Shown piece by piece: positions 53,101-61,423 of a DNA stretch of 64,000 nucleotides (positions are counted from its first letter, which is position 1; each line of letters starts with the position of its first letter). Both the position numbers and the translations under genes were made by a program. Origin of the DNA: Lactobacillus gasseri ATCC 33323 = JCM 1131 (GTDB lineage Bacteria > Bacillota > Bacilli > Lactobacillales > Lactobacillaceae); the NCBI RefSeq assembly GCF_000014425.1, contig NC_008530.1:310001-374000 (forward strand). Reading direction: 5' to 3'. Under the pieces are notes generated by a model that was not told the DNA's origin, did no database searches, and was given only the letters and a program-made list of their open reading frames with translations.

Positions 53101-53148
53101 GTTAGAATATACTAGGAAATAAATGTCTTAAGTGAAAGAAGGATGATC

Positions 53149-54561
53149 ATGAAGGTCTTTAATACTTTAACTCGGCAAAAAGAAGAGTTTAAGCCATTAG
53201 TAGCTGGTAAAGTAAGCATGTATGTCTGTGGACCAACTGTTTATAACTATATTCATATTGGAAATGCCCGTAGCGTAATTGCATTTGATACAATCCGCAG
53301 ATATTTTGAATATCGTGGCTATGACGTAAAGTATGTTTCTAACTTTACAGATGTTGACGATAAGATGATTAATGAAGCCCGTAAAGAACATACGACTGTA
53401 GGAGAACTTGCTGACCGCTATATTAAGGCTTTTATGGAAGATACAGAGGCATTAAATATTGAGCCAGCTACTCTTCATCCTAGAGCCACTCATGAAATTC
53501 AAGAAATTATTGATTTTGTTCAAGATCTAATTGATAAGGGCTTCGCTTATGAAGTTGACGGGGATGTTTATTATCGTGCTAAAAAGTTCCCTAATTATGG
53601 TCAGCTAAGCGATCAAAATATTGCTGAACTTGAAGAAGGTGCTTCTGAACACATTAATGAAGAAGAGCAAAGTAAGAAAGAAGATCCAATTGATTTTGCC
53701 TTATGGAAGGCTCAAAAAGATGACGATGAAATTGCTTGGGATTCTCCATGGGGTAAAGGACGTCCGGGTTGGCACATTGAGTGTTCAGTTATGTCCACCA
53801 AATATTTAGGTGATACGATTGATATTCACGGCGGTGGTCAAGACTTAGAATTTCCACACCATGAAAACGAAATCGCTCAAAGCGAAGCTAAAACTGGTAA
53901 AAAATTTGTTAATTATTGGATGCACAACGGCTTTGTAACTGTGGGTAAAAAACAAGAAAAAATGTCTAAGTCACTGCATAATTTTGTAACTGTGCATGAT
54001 ATTTTAAAGCAAATTGATCCACAAGTTTTACGTTTCTATATGTCTAGTGTTCAATACCGTCGTCCAATTAATTATTCTGAAGATGGTTTAAAACAAGCAG
54101 AGACGGTTCTTAAACGTTATCAAAATACCTTGAGAAATCTTGACGCTCGCCTAATGGATGAGCAGGAGACTCTTGAAGACAGTATTTTAAGGGATAATTT
54201 AACGCAGGCAAAGGCTGAGTTTATTGAAGCGATGGATGATGATTTTAATGTTCAAAATGCTTTGAGTATTATGTATGACTTAACTTCAAACTTAAATACG
54301 CATCTTCAAAAAAATCAAGTGGATAAGCCTGCTTTAAAAAAGGCCAAGAAATTGTTGCTTGCTTGGCTTGAAATTTTTGGTGTTAGTTTCAATGAAAAGC
54401 AAACTGAAAATGATGACGAGATAGAAGTTATGGTTGCTAAACGTGATGAAGCTCGTAAAAATAAAAACTGGGCTGAGAGTGATCGCTTAAGAGATGAATT
54501 ACAAGCAAAAGGTATTGTAATTGAAGATACTCCACAAGGAACGAGGTGGCATCGTGCTTAA
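53149..54561 (+). CDS. cysS: Cysteine--tRNA ligase
   Basis: 470 aa. Zinc-binding cysteine and HIGH motif lie in [16 protein letters not shown], the second zinc region in [10 protein letters not shown], and KMSKS in [11 protein letters not shown] use ATG 53149 with AAGGATGATC before it; ATG 53143 overlaps that site. No T-box is visible upstream. It overlaps mrnC by 8 nt. The order cysS-mrnC-rlmB is conserved in Firmicutes and joins tRNA charging to 23S rRNA maturation. Confidence 0.97.
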   Translation: MKVFNTLTRQKEEFKPLVAGKVSMYVCGPTVYNYIHIGNARSVIAFDTIRRYFEYRGYDVKYVSNFTDVDDKMINEARKEHTTVGELADRYIKAFMEDTEALNIEPATLHPRATHEIQEIIDFVQDLIDKGFAYEVDGDVYYRAKKFPNYGQLSDQNIAELEEGASEHINEEEQSKKEDPIDFALWKAQKDDDEIAWDSPWGKGRPGWHIECSVMSTKYLGDTIDIHGGGQDLEFPHHENEIAQSEAKTGKKFVNYWMHNGFVTVGKKQEKMSKSLHNFVTVHDILKQIDPQVLRFYMSSVQYRRPINYSEDGLKQAETVLKRYQNTLRNLDARLMDEQETLEDSILRDNLTQAKAEFIEAMDDDFNVQNALSIMYDLTSNLNTHLQKNQVDKPALKKAKKLLLAWLEIFGVSFNEKQTENDDEIEVMVAKRDEARKNKNWAESDRLRDELQAKGIVIEDTPQGTRWHRA

Positions 54562-54997
54562 ACCAAAGGTACTGACAGAGAAAAAGACCAATCCAGATAG
54601 CCTAGGACCGCTTACCTTAGCTTATTTAGGGGATGGAGTGTATGAAGTTTATATTAGACGCCACTTGGTTAAGGGCGGTATTGTAAAACCACAAATGCTT
54701 CAAAGATATGCAACGCACTATGTTTCAGCTAAAGCTCAAGCTGGTTTGATTACAAAAATGCAGGATTTAAAAATGTTAGATGAAGCTGAATTAGCAGCCT
54801 TCAAGCGCGGAAGAAATGCTAAAAGCCATACCCATGCTAAAAATACTTCAATTAATACCTATAAGTTATCAACAGGTTTTGAAGCAATGTTTGGCTATTT
54901 AGATTTACTAGGTAAAAAAGATCGTGTTGATGAGCTAGCAAATTGGTGCATTGACCAAGTAGAACAGGGAGGATTAGACGACTATGAGTTCGAATAA
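54554..54997 (+). CDS. mrnC: Mini-ribonuclease III
   Basis: Dimeric RNase III-type enzyme without a double-stranded RNA binding domain, which matures 23S rRNA ends. 147 aa from GTG 54554, inside the end of cysS, with GAGGTGG before it. The catalytic-domain signature [16 protein letters not shown] and the later [14 protein letters not shown] are present. Its end overlaps rlmB by 14 nt. Confidence 0.95.
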   Translation: MLKPKVLTEKKTNPDSLGPLTLAYLGDGVYEVYIRRHLVKGGIVKPQMLQRYATHYVSAKAQAGLITKMQDLKMLDEAELAAFKRGRNAKSHTHAKNTSINTYKLSTGFEAMFGYLDLLGKKDRVDELANWCIDQVEQGGLDDYEFE

Positions 54998-55739
54998 TGA
55001 TGAATTTGTGTATGGACGTCATGCTGGAATCGACTTCTTAAAGACGCAAGATGCTAACTTAATTAATAAGGTGTTTTTACAAAATGGCGTTCAAGAAGAA
55101 TTTGCTAATCAAGTTTATCAATTAGCACGTAAAAAGAATTTAGTTGTGCAAAATGCTCCTAAAAATAAATTGGATCAAATGGTTAATCATGAAAACCATC
55201 AAGGATTAGTTTTAACAGTGGCTCCATTTGAATATGCAGATTTAGATGAGCTTCTTGATAAATTTGATCAAGATGGGAAAGATCCCTTTATTTTAATGCT
55301 TGACTCAATTGAAGACCCCCATAATTTGGGTTCAATCTTAAGAACTTGTGATGCTACTGGTGTTGATGCTGTAATTATTCCTAAAAGAAGAGCAACTGGT
55401 CTAACTTCTGTTGTTGCTAAGACTTCGACTGGAGCTATTGATTATGTTCCTGTAGCTCGAGTTAACAATTTAGTGCAAACTACCAAGTTACTTAAAAAAC
55501 GTGGTTACTGGATTTTCGGTACTGCCATGGAAGGTGAAGATTACCGTAAGTGGAACGCTAATGGAAAAACAGTTCTTGTAATTGGTAATGAAGGTAAAGG
55601 AATTTCACCCCTTCTGTTAAAACAAATGGATCAAACTTTAACGATCCCGATGGTTGGCCATGTTCAATCGCTAAATGCTAGTGTAGCAACTGGTGTTTTA
55701 CTTTATGGGATGTTTAATAGCCGTCATCCAGAAAAATAA
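54984..55739 (+). CDS. rlmB: 23S rRNA (guanosine-2'-O-)-methyltransferase RlmB
   Basis: SpoU/TrmH-type methyltransferase with the trefoil knot. 251 aa: an N-terminal substrate-binding domain (YGRHAGIDFLK), then SPOUT motifs SIEDPHNLGSILRTCDATG, VIGNEGKGISP and LNASVATGVLLYG. ATG 54984 lies inside mrnC with CAGGGAGGA just upstream. Last gene of the cysS group; there is no clear terminator before the lac leader. Confidence 0.95.
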   Translation: MSSNNDEFVYGRHAGIDFLKTQDANLINKVFLQNGVQEEFANQVYQLARKKNLVVQNAPKNKLDQMVNHENHQGLVLTVAPFEYADLDELLDKFDQDGKDPFILMLDSIEDPHNLGSILRTCDATGVDAVIIPKRRATGLTSVVAKTSTGAIDYVPVARVNNLVQTTKLLKKRGYWIFGTAMEGEDYRKWNANGKTVLVIGNEGKGISPLLLKQMDQTLTIPMVGHVQSLNASVATGVLLYGMFNSRHPEK

Positions 55740-55746
55740 AAATGCA

Positions 55747-55760
55747 AGAAAACGCTTGCA
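55747..55760 (+). promoter_or_regulatory. cre site of the lac operon
   Basis: AGAAAACGCTTGCA matches the CcpA operator pattern TGWAARCGYTWNCA at all but the first position and the W-class variation at one. It lies in a TGCAAG-N6-CTTGCA inverted repeat and overlaps the -35 box, so CcpA binding would block transcription when glucose is present. Confidence 0.8.
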
Positions 55761-55784
55761 CATATTAACTGAACCTGATATGAT
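55756..55784 (+). promoter_or_regulatory. lacT promoter
   Basis: TTGCAC (55756-55761), a 17-bp spacer and TATGAT (55779-55784). The start would be near 55791, just before the antiterminator site. Confidence 0.75.
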
Positions 55785-55809
55785 AACAATTAGTAAGAGA
55801 TTGAAAAAG

Positions 55810-55839
55810 TAGATTGTTACTATTGAATTAGGCGAGACT
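55810..55839 (+). promoter_or_regulatory. RAT site (ribonucleic antiterminator for LacT)
   Basis: The sequence AGATTGTTACTATTGAATTA with GGCGAGAC following fits the LicT/BglG-type RAT hairpin (GGATTGTTACT, loop, AGGCAAAACC). Its 3' side runs into the 5' arm of the terminator, so the two folds exclude each other. Confidence 0.85.
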
Positions 55840-55893
55840 ACTGAATAACTCTAACTAGCAGTACGCTAGTGGGTTTATTCAGTAGTCTTTTTT
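55835..55893 (+). terminator. Regulated terminator of the lac operon
   Basis: A perfect 14-bp stem (55835-55848 with 55875-55888) with an inner hairpin ACTAGC/GCTAGT and a T-run. It overlaps the RAT by about five bases. Confidence 0.92.
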
Positions 55894-55919
55894 TATCCTT
55901 TTTTAAGGAGGTGGGAGAG

Positions 55920-56783
55920 TTGTTGTTGATCAAGCGCGTGTTTAATAATAACTCAGCTTTGGTTGAGCTAGGCAATAATCGTGAAGCAGTTGTAGTTGGA
56001 AACGGAATTGCTTTCAAAAAAACTGAAGGAAAGGAGATAGATACGAGTAAAGTTGAAAATATTTTTTATCTTGAAAATAGTGCAACAAAAAGAACTATTT
56101 TTTCGTTATTAAAGAATACACCAATAGATATTGCTGTAACTACTATGCATGTCGTTAATCACGCATATAAAAAATATCACTATGAATTATTTGATTATTT
56201 TTATCTGTCATTGAGCGAGCATATTTTAGGAGTTTATCATCGAATTTTGGATAATACTTATCAAACAAGTCAAATTCCTGATATCAAGGATGAATATCCT
56301 TTGGAAAATAAGATTGCTCAAGAAAGCGTAAAGATAATTGAACGGGATCTAAAAATTAAGCTACCTGTATCAGAAAGAAAAAATATTATGTTGCATTTAA
56401 TTAATGCAAGGATTCCTGAAAAAAAACAGGTCAATCGAGAAAAAAATATAATCAATATCGAAGAAATGCTGCACATAGTTCAGGTGATCCTTGATCAACA
56501 TAATATTTATCGATTAGCTAGTAATAATGATGAATATGAGCGTTTTATGATTCATTTGCAATATCTTTTTAGGAGATTAGAGCAGGGGAAAAAATTTCGC
56601 TCATCCGATATTACTAAGAAAGTAAAGGATGAACTTATATCTGAATATCCAGAATCATTTGTAGTAGTAAAAGAAATAGATGAACAGCTGAAGCAAGATT
56701 TTCAATGGGAAATATCGGATGAAGAAAAGCTATATTTAATTGTTCATATTCAAAGAATTTATGAGAAAAGTTCAAAATACTAG
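55920..56783 (+). CDS. lacT: BglG/LicT-family transcription antiterminator
   Basis: RNA-binding antiterminator controlled by PTS phosphorylation. 287 aa from TTG 55920, with AAGGAGG 8 nt before it; TTG 55923 and 55926 are close alternatives. The CAT domain is at the N-terminus (IKRVFNNNSALVEL, then VVVGNGIAFKKTEG). Two PRD domains follow with conserved histidines (TTMHVVNHAYKKY, HLINARIPEK, HLQYLFRRLEQGK, IVHIQRIYEK). In the absence of lactose the PTS would inactivate it. Fits the RAT and terminator just upstream. Confidence 0.93.
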   Translation: MLLIKRVFNNNSALVELGNNREAVVVGNGIAFKKTEGKEIDTSKVENIFYLENSATKRTIFSLLKNTPIDIAVTTMHVVNHAYKKYHYELFDYFYLSLSEHILGVYHRILDNTYQTSQIPDIKDEYPLENKIAQESVKIIERDLKIKLPVSERKNIMLHLINARIPEKKQVNREKNIINIEEMLHIVQVILDQHNIYRLASNNDEYERFMIHLQYLFRRLEQGKKFRSSDITKKVKDELISEYPESFVVVKEIDEQLKQDFQWEISDEEKLYLIVHIQRIYEKSSKY

Positions 56784-56792
56784 GAGAAAAAA

Positions 56793-57152
56793 ATGGTTAG
56801 TAAAGAAGAAATTTCGATGGTTGGATTTACAATTGTTGCTTATGCTGGAGATGCCAAAACAGACTTGTTAAATGCTCTTAAATTAGCACGTGAAGGGAAG
56901 TTTGAAGAAGCTGAAAAACTGATCGAAGAAGCAAATAATTCATTAGTTGATGCGCATAATGCACAGACTAAGTTAATGAGTCAAGAAGCTAGTGGTGAAG
57001 AATTAGAAACAACTTTTATTATGTCTCATGGACAAGATACATTAATGACTACAATGCTTTTACGTGATGAAGTGAAATATTTTATTGATTTGTATAAGCA
57101 AAATTTAGCTTTGCGAGCTGAAATTGAGCAGCTTAAAGAAAAAATGAACTAA
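56793..57152 (+). CDS. lacF: PTS lactose-type EIIA component
   Basis: Phosphocarrier for lactose/cellobiose-family PTS. 119 aa, helical trimer type. His79 in MSHGQDTLMT is the expected phosphorylation site, and Asp82 the metal ligand; VDAHNAQT (His55) is the family's other conserved block. The residue two after that Asp is Thr/Leu where many LacF have His-Leu (QDHLM). GGAG precedes ATG 56793. Lies between lacT and lacE; in Lactobacillus casei lacF is last instead. Confidence 0.93.
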   Translation: MVSKEEISMVGFTIVAYAGDAKTDLLNALKLAREGKFEEAEKLIEEANNSLVDAHNAQTKLMSQEASGEELETTFIMSHGQDTLMTTMLLRDEVKYFIDLYKQNLALRAEIEQLKEKMN

Positions 57153-57170
57153 ATAAATGGAGGAGTAGAA

Positions 57171-58874
57171 ATGGATGGGTTGGTAAAAAGAATTGAAAAA
57201 GCGCAGCCATTCTTTAGAAAAGTTGCGACTAATCAATATTTAAGAGCAATTCGTGATGGCTTCATCGCGTTAATGCCAATTATTATCTTTTCAAGTTTTT
57301 TCTTGTTAATTGCTAATGTGCCCCAAATTTGGGGATTTGTTTGGCCTAAAAAAGTAGCTACAGCTTTAAATTTATTTTATAACTTATCAATGGGCTTTTT
57401 GTCCTTAATGGCGGCTTCTACTGTAGCCAAGGCCTTAACTGGAAGTTTAAATCTAAAGTTGCCAAAAACTAATCAAATTCCAGTTGCTGGAGTTCAATAT
57501 ACGGCTCAAATTTCTTTTGCATTTGTGGCAATAGATACTTTATTAAATAAAGGAAATTTATATTTAGCTACTGATATGATTGGGACTAAAGGATTAATTT
57601 GTGCCTTCTTAGTAGCATTTATTGTACCTAATATTTATTATTTTTGTTTTAAACATAATGTCACAATCACGCTACCTGATGTAGTACCTCAAAATATTGC
57701 GCAAGCCTTTAAAAATATTGTTCCCTTTGCTATAGCAACTACTTTCTTTTGGGCATTTACGTTAATTTTTAGAGCTTTAACTAATATGAATTTGGCAGCT
57801 TGGATAATTAAAAGTCTAACTCCACTTTTTACTGCAGCGGATGGGTATGTTGGATTAGCAATTATTTATGGTGCAATGGCGTTCTTCTGGTTTATCGGAA
57901 TTCAAGGGCCCTCAATCGTTGAACCAGCAGTTACGGCAATCTACTTAACTAATGTTGAAGCTAATTTAAGAGCATTTAATTCAGGAAATATTCAAGGCGC
58001 TAATCACATTTTGTCACAAGGAATTCAAATGTTTGTTGCTACTTTAGGAGGAACTGGAGCAACTTTAGTAGTAACGTTTATGTTTGCCTTTTTGTCTAAA
58101 TCTAAACAATTAAAAGCAGTTGGACGTGCATCAACAATTCCAGTTATTTTTGGTGTTAATGAACCTATTTTATTTGGTGCTCCACTGATCTTGAATCCAA
58201 TTTTCTTTATCCCTTTTATTTTTGCGCCAATTCTTAATGTTTGGATCTTTAAAATTTTTGTTGATGTGCTTCATATGCCGTCATTTATTTACAACTTACC
58301 ATGGACCACGCCACCAACATTAGGATTGTGGATGGGAACTGGTTTTAATATTTTAGCTTTACTATTAGGAATTTTATTACTAGTAGTTGATTCATTATTG
58401 TATTATCCATTTTTTAAGGCTTATGATGCTTCAATGCTAGCCCAAGAAGAGAAAAAGGAAGAACTTGAAGAAAAAGATAATAAGAAATCTGTTGTATCAT
58501 CTGCTGAGCCTAAATTTAATGAATCTGAGATTCCACTAGGCAAAACTAAAGATCAACAAGCACTAAATGTTTTAGTTTTATGTGCTGGTGGTGGGACATC
58601 TGGAATTTTAGCTAAGTCACTTAATAAATTAGCTAAAGAAGACAAGTTACCTTTAAATGCAGCAGCTGCCGCATTTGGATCACATCATGATTTAATATCT
58701 GGAATGGATGTAGTAATTTTAGCGCCGCAAATGGATACCATGAAAGATGAACTTGCAAAGGAATGTAAGCAAAATAATGCTCGTATGATTACCACTACTG
58801 GAAAACAATATATTTACATGACGCAACATGCTAATGAATGTTTGAAGCTATTAATCAATGATATTAATAAATGA
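57171..58874 (+). CDS. lacE: PTS lactose-specific EIICB component
   Basis: Imports lactose and phosphorylates it at the galactose 6-position. 567 aa. The EIIC part (about residues 1-430) has many membrane helices with GVNEPILFGAPLILNPIFFIPF typical of the lactose/cellobiose group. After an acidic linker (about 430-465) comes EIIB, whose active cysteine is in VLVLCAGGGTSGIL. GGAGG precedes ATG 57171. The fusion IIC-IIB is the LacE layout, against separate CelA/CelB of cellobiose systems. Glucosides or other galactosides cannot be excluded. Confidence 0.93.
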   Translation: MDGLVKRIEKAQPFFRKVATNQYLRAIRDGFIALMPIIIFSSFFLLIANVPQIWGFVWPKKVATALNLFYNLSMGFLSLMAASTVAKALTGSLNLKLPKTNQIPVAGVQYTAQISFAFVAIDTLLNKGNLYLATDMIGTKGLICAFLVAFIVPNIYYFCFKHNVTITLPDVVPQNIAQAFKNIVPFAIATTFFWAFTLIFRALTNMNLAAWIIKSLTPLFTAADGYVGLAIIYGAMAFFWFIGIQGPSIVEPAVTAIYLTNVEANLRAFNSGNIQGANHILSQGIQMFVATLGGTGATLVVTFMFAFLSKSKQLKAVGRASTIPVIFGVNEPILFGAPLILNPIFFIPFIFAPILNVWIFKIFVDVLHMPSFIYNLPWTTPPTLGLWMGTGFNILALLLGILLLVVDSLLYYPFFKAYDASMLAQEEKKEELEEKDNKKSVVSSAEPKFNESEIPLGKTKDQQALNVLVLCAGGGTSGILAKSLNKLAKEDKLPLNAAAAAFGSHHDLISGMDVVILAPQMDTMKDELAKECKQNNARMITTTGKQYIYMTQHANECLKLLINDINK

Positions 58875-58884
58875 CGGAGGTAGT

Positions 58885-60312
58885 ATGTCAACTTTATTGA
58901 AAAGGGTAAAAAAGTTACCCAAGGGTTTTGTATGGGGCGCAGCAACTGCAGCTTACCAGGTTGAAGGAAATACAAATTTAGATGGTAAAGGGAAGATTAT
59001 GTGGGATGATTATTTAAAAAATCAGGGAAATTTCTCACCCAATCCTGCTTGTGATTTTTATCATCGTTATCCAGAAGATTTAAAAATAGCTCATAATCTA
59101 GGGCTAAATGCAATTCGCATTTCGATTGCTTGGACTCGTATCTTTCCTAATGGCTACGTAACAGATGAGCCAAATGAAGCAGGCGTTAAGTACTATCATC
59201 GACTTTTTCATGAATGTTTAAAAAATAATTTAGTACCATATGTGACATTACATCATTTTGATAGTCCTAAGACTTTGTTTGATCAAGGCGACTGGCTTAA
59301 TAGAGAAATGATTGATGAATTTGTAAAATATGCAGATTTTTGTTTTCAAGAATTCGTTGAGGTTGATAATTGGTTTACGATTAACGAATTAATTTCGTTA
59401 GCTATGTGTCAGTATATTCAAGGAACTTTTCCCCCTAATAAGTTATTTGATGTTTCTGATGCAATTCAAGCTCAGCATAATGAACTAGTGGCACATGCAA
59501 AGGTAGTTAATCTCTTTAAAGCTAAAGGATATAAGGGAAGAATTGGGTTAATTCATGTGATTCAACCCGTTTATCCAGCAACGAATTCAGAAGCAGATAG
59601 ACACGCAGCTGATTTAAGGGATGCATTTATGAATCGCTTTTTATTAGATGGAACTTTATTAGGTTTTTATTCTGATCGAACGCGGCATTTAATCAAAGAA
59701 ATTTTAGTTGCAAATAATGCTGAATTACATATTCTTCCGGAAGATCTTGAAATTCTTAAACAAGCAAGTAAGCAGAATGATATGCTTGGGATTAATTATT
59801 ATCAGAATCAAACCGTTGCCAGTTATGATGGACCAAGTGAAACTTATCATAATGGCAATGGAAAGAAGGGCAGTAGTGTTTTTGCTTTTCATGGAGTTGG
59901 TAAAGATGTACGAAATCCTGCCATTCCGACAACAGATTGGGACTGGAACATATATCCTGAAGGGCTATATGACGTATTAAAAAGAATAGCACATGATTAC
60001 CCAGACTATCCTGTGATCTATATAACTGAAAATGGAATGGGTGCAAAAGAAGCGTGGGATAGTTCGAAAGAATATCTTGATGATAATTATCGAATTGATT
60101 TTATTGACCAGCATTTAGCAGCTATCTTAAAGGCTCGAAATGAAGGAGTTAATGTACAAGGTTATTTCCTTTGGTCTTTACAAGATCAATTTTCATGGTC
60201 AAATGGCTATAATAAGCGTTACGGCTTAATTTATGTGGATTTTGCTAGTCAAGATCGGCATTTAAAAAGAAGTGCCTTGTGGTTTAAGGCCCTAAGTAAG
60301 ACTATGAAATAA
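58885..60312 (+). CDS. lacG: 6-phospho-beta-galactosidase
   Basis: Splits lactose-6-phosphate into glucose and galactose-6-phosphate. 475 aa, GH1. The acid/base Glu is in WFTINELIS and the nucleophile in YITENGMG. The phosphate-binding block SWSNGYNKRYGLIYVDF carries the Ser, Lys and Tyr of phospho-glycosidases. WDWNIYPEGLYD and LHHFDSPKTLF resemble LacG rather than BglA. I use ATG 58885 after CGGAGG. Galactose-6-phosphate would need tagatose-pathway genes, which are not in this window. Confidence 0.92.
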   Translation: MSTLLKRVKKLPKGFVWGAATAAYQVEGNTNLDGKGKIMWDDYLKNQGNFSPNPACDFYHRYPEDLKIAHNLGLNAIRISIAWTRIFPNGYVTDEPNEAGVKYYHRLFHECLKNNLVPYVTLHHFDSPKTLFDQGDWLNREMIDEFVKYADFCFQEFVEVDNWFTINELISLAMCQYIQGTFPPNKLFDVSDAIQAQHNELVAHAKVVNLFKAKGYKGRIGLIHVIQPVYPATNSEADRHAADLRDAFMNRFLLDGTLLGFYSDRTRHLIKEILVANNAELHILPEDLEILKQASKQNDMLGINYYQNQTVASYDGPSETYHNGNGKKGSSVFAFHGVGKDVRNPAIPTTDWDWNIYPEGLYDVLKRIAHDYPDYPVIYITENGMGAKEAWDSSKEYLDDNYRIDFIDQHLAAILKARNEGVNVQGYFLWSLQDQFSWSNGYNKRYGLIYVDFASQDRHLKRSALWFKALSKTMK

Positions 60313-60340
60313 TAATTTTTAACAGATAAGAAATTATCGT

Positions 60341-60369
60341 TCCGAAATTAGGCACAGATTTGCTATACT
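60341..60369 (+). promoter_or_regulatory. Weak promoter of the sigma factor gene
   Basis: TATACT (60364-60369) with an extended -10 TG; the -35 box TCCGAA is poor. An operator or com box was not found in the 144-nt gap. Confidence 0.45.
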
Positions 60370-60456
60370 TGTATCCCATAAACATTCGTTCCCTTAGAAA
60401 GGATTCATTCTTTTTTTATTCTGATTATCAAATAGAAAAAGGAGGAATTTCCTGAG

Positions 60457-61014
60457 ATGGAAAAAGTGAATGAAGTTTACTTGATTAGAAGGGTGAAAGA
60501 AAAGCAAGATATGAAGGCTTTACATGAACTTTTGGACCGGTATCGACCTTTAATCAATGGCGCTAAAATGAATTTTTTCATTCGTAATTTTGATAACGAT
60601 GACTGGGAACAAGAAGCGTTAATTATGTGTTATCAGAGTTGCTGCACATATGATGAAGATCGAGCAGATAATTTCGGTGCCTACTATCGAACCAAATTCT
60701 ATAATCATCTAAGATCGCTTTTAAGGTATGAATTAGCCCAAAAAAGGACCGCTTTTACTAAATCAATTTCTTACGACAATGTGGTGCAGAAAAATTTAAT
60801 TAAAGAAGAAGTTGAAGAAATGCATATTACGCCTCGAAAAGAAATGTATCAAAAGTTTATTAAAGAGCTTTCTGATAAAGAAGTAATTGCTCTAAAAGTT
60901 TTTTTAGGAGAGTTAACAATCGAAGAGGCAAGTCAGAAAACAAAGTACAGCCGTTATCAATTATTGCAAGCCAAGGCTCGCTGCAAAGCAAAAATGCAAA
61001 AAGAATTGTTTTAA
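60457..61014 (+). CDS. ComX/SigH-like alternative sigma factor
   Basis: 185 aa, small sigma-70 family protein. Region 2 is around residues 20-85, with the core-binding and -10-recognition stretch (WEQEALIMCYQSCCTYDE, NFGAYYRTKFYNHLRSL). Region 4 is a C-terminal helix-turn-helix (TIEEASQKTKYSRYQLLQAKARCKAKM). This is the ComX/SigX layout that in related species turns on DNA-uptake genes; SigH-like roles are possible. AAGGAGG precedes ATG 60457. No anti-sigma or peptide gene is adjacent. Confidence 0.85.
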   Translation: MEKVNEVYLIRRVKEKQDMKALHELLDRYRPLINGAKMNFFIRNFDNDDWEQEALIMCYQSCCTYDEDRADNFGAYYRTKFYNHLRSLLRYELAQKRTAFTKSISYDNVVQKNLIKEEVEEMHITPRKEMYQKFIKELSDKEVIALKVFLGELTIEEASQKTKYSRYQLLQAKARCKAKMQKELF

Positions 61015-61081
61015 ATTCGCATAGAATTAATAAAAAGGCTATAATAAAGGTTGTAGAATTTATTTAGGAGGTAATTTTAAG

Positions 61082-61300
61082 ATGGCAGATGAAGTTATTA
61101 AGACAGAATTGTTAGACCGTCACATGAAGGAAGTTTTTGATTGGAGCGACTCTGATATTCCTGTTAGAGATGCACTATGGGACTACTTTATGGAAAAGAA
61201 TGGTAGAGATACCATGAAGACGGAAAGTGACATGCTTCCGTTCTTGAAAGACTCTGACGATAAGATCGAAGCCTTCGTCAACGAAAATCTTAAGAAGTAA
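61082..61300 (+). CDS. Small acidic protein, 72 aa, unknown
   Basis: Not recognised. Highly acidic, soluble, no cysteine, predicted helical ([17 protein letters not shown], then [17 protein letters not shown]). TAGGAGG precedes ATG 61082. It has a double hairpin downstream and no close partner. It looks like a conserved lactobacillus protein because its codon use is near that of well-expressed genes, but I cannot give a function. Confidence 0.75.
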   Translation: MADEVIKTELLDRHMKEVFDWSDSDIPVRDALWDYFMEKNGRDTMKTESDMLPFLKDSDDKIEAFVNENLKK

Positions 61301-61330
61301 CATCACCTAAAAACAATAATTCTACGCACC

Positions 61331-61387
61331 GTGGTCACGCATTGTTTGACCACCAAAGAACAATCTCTAGGGATTGTTCTTTTTTTG
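61331..61387 (+). terminator. Double hairpin ending in a terminator
   Basis: A perfect 7-bp stem GTGGTCA/TGACCAC (61331-61337 with 61347-61353), then an 11-bp stem AAAGAACAATC/GATTGTTCTTT (61355-61365 with 61372-61382) and a T-run. Confidence 0.88.
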
Positions 61388-61423
61388 TGAGAAAATATAT
61401 TTTAAAAAGAAAGGGGCGGCAGC

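Noticed and set aside
53101-53148. T-box riboswitch before cysS (also checked for lysS and gltX)
   Set aside because: No AGGGTGG-type antiterminator core and the gaps are too short (about 50-80 nt).
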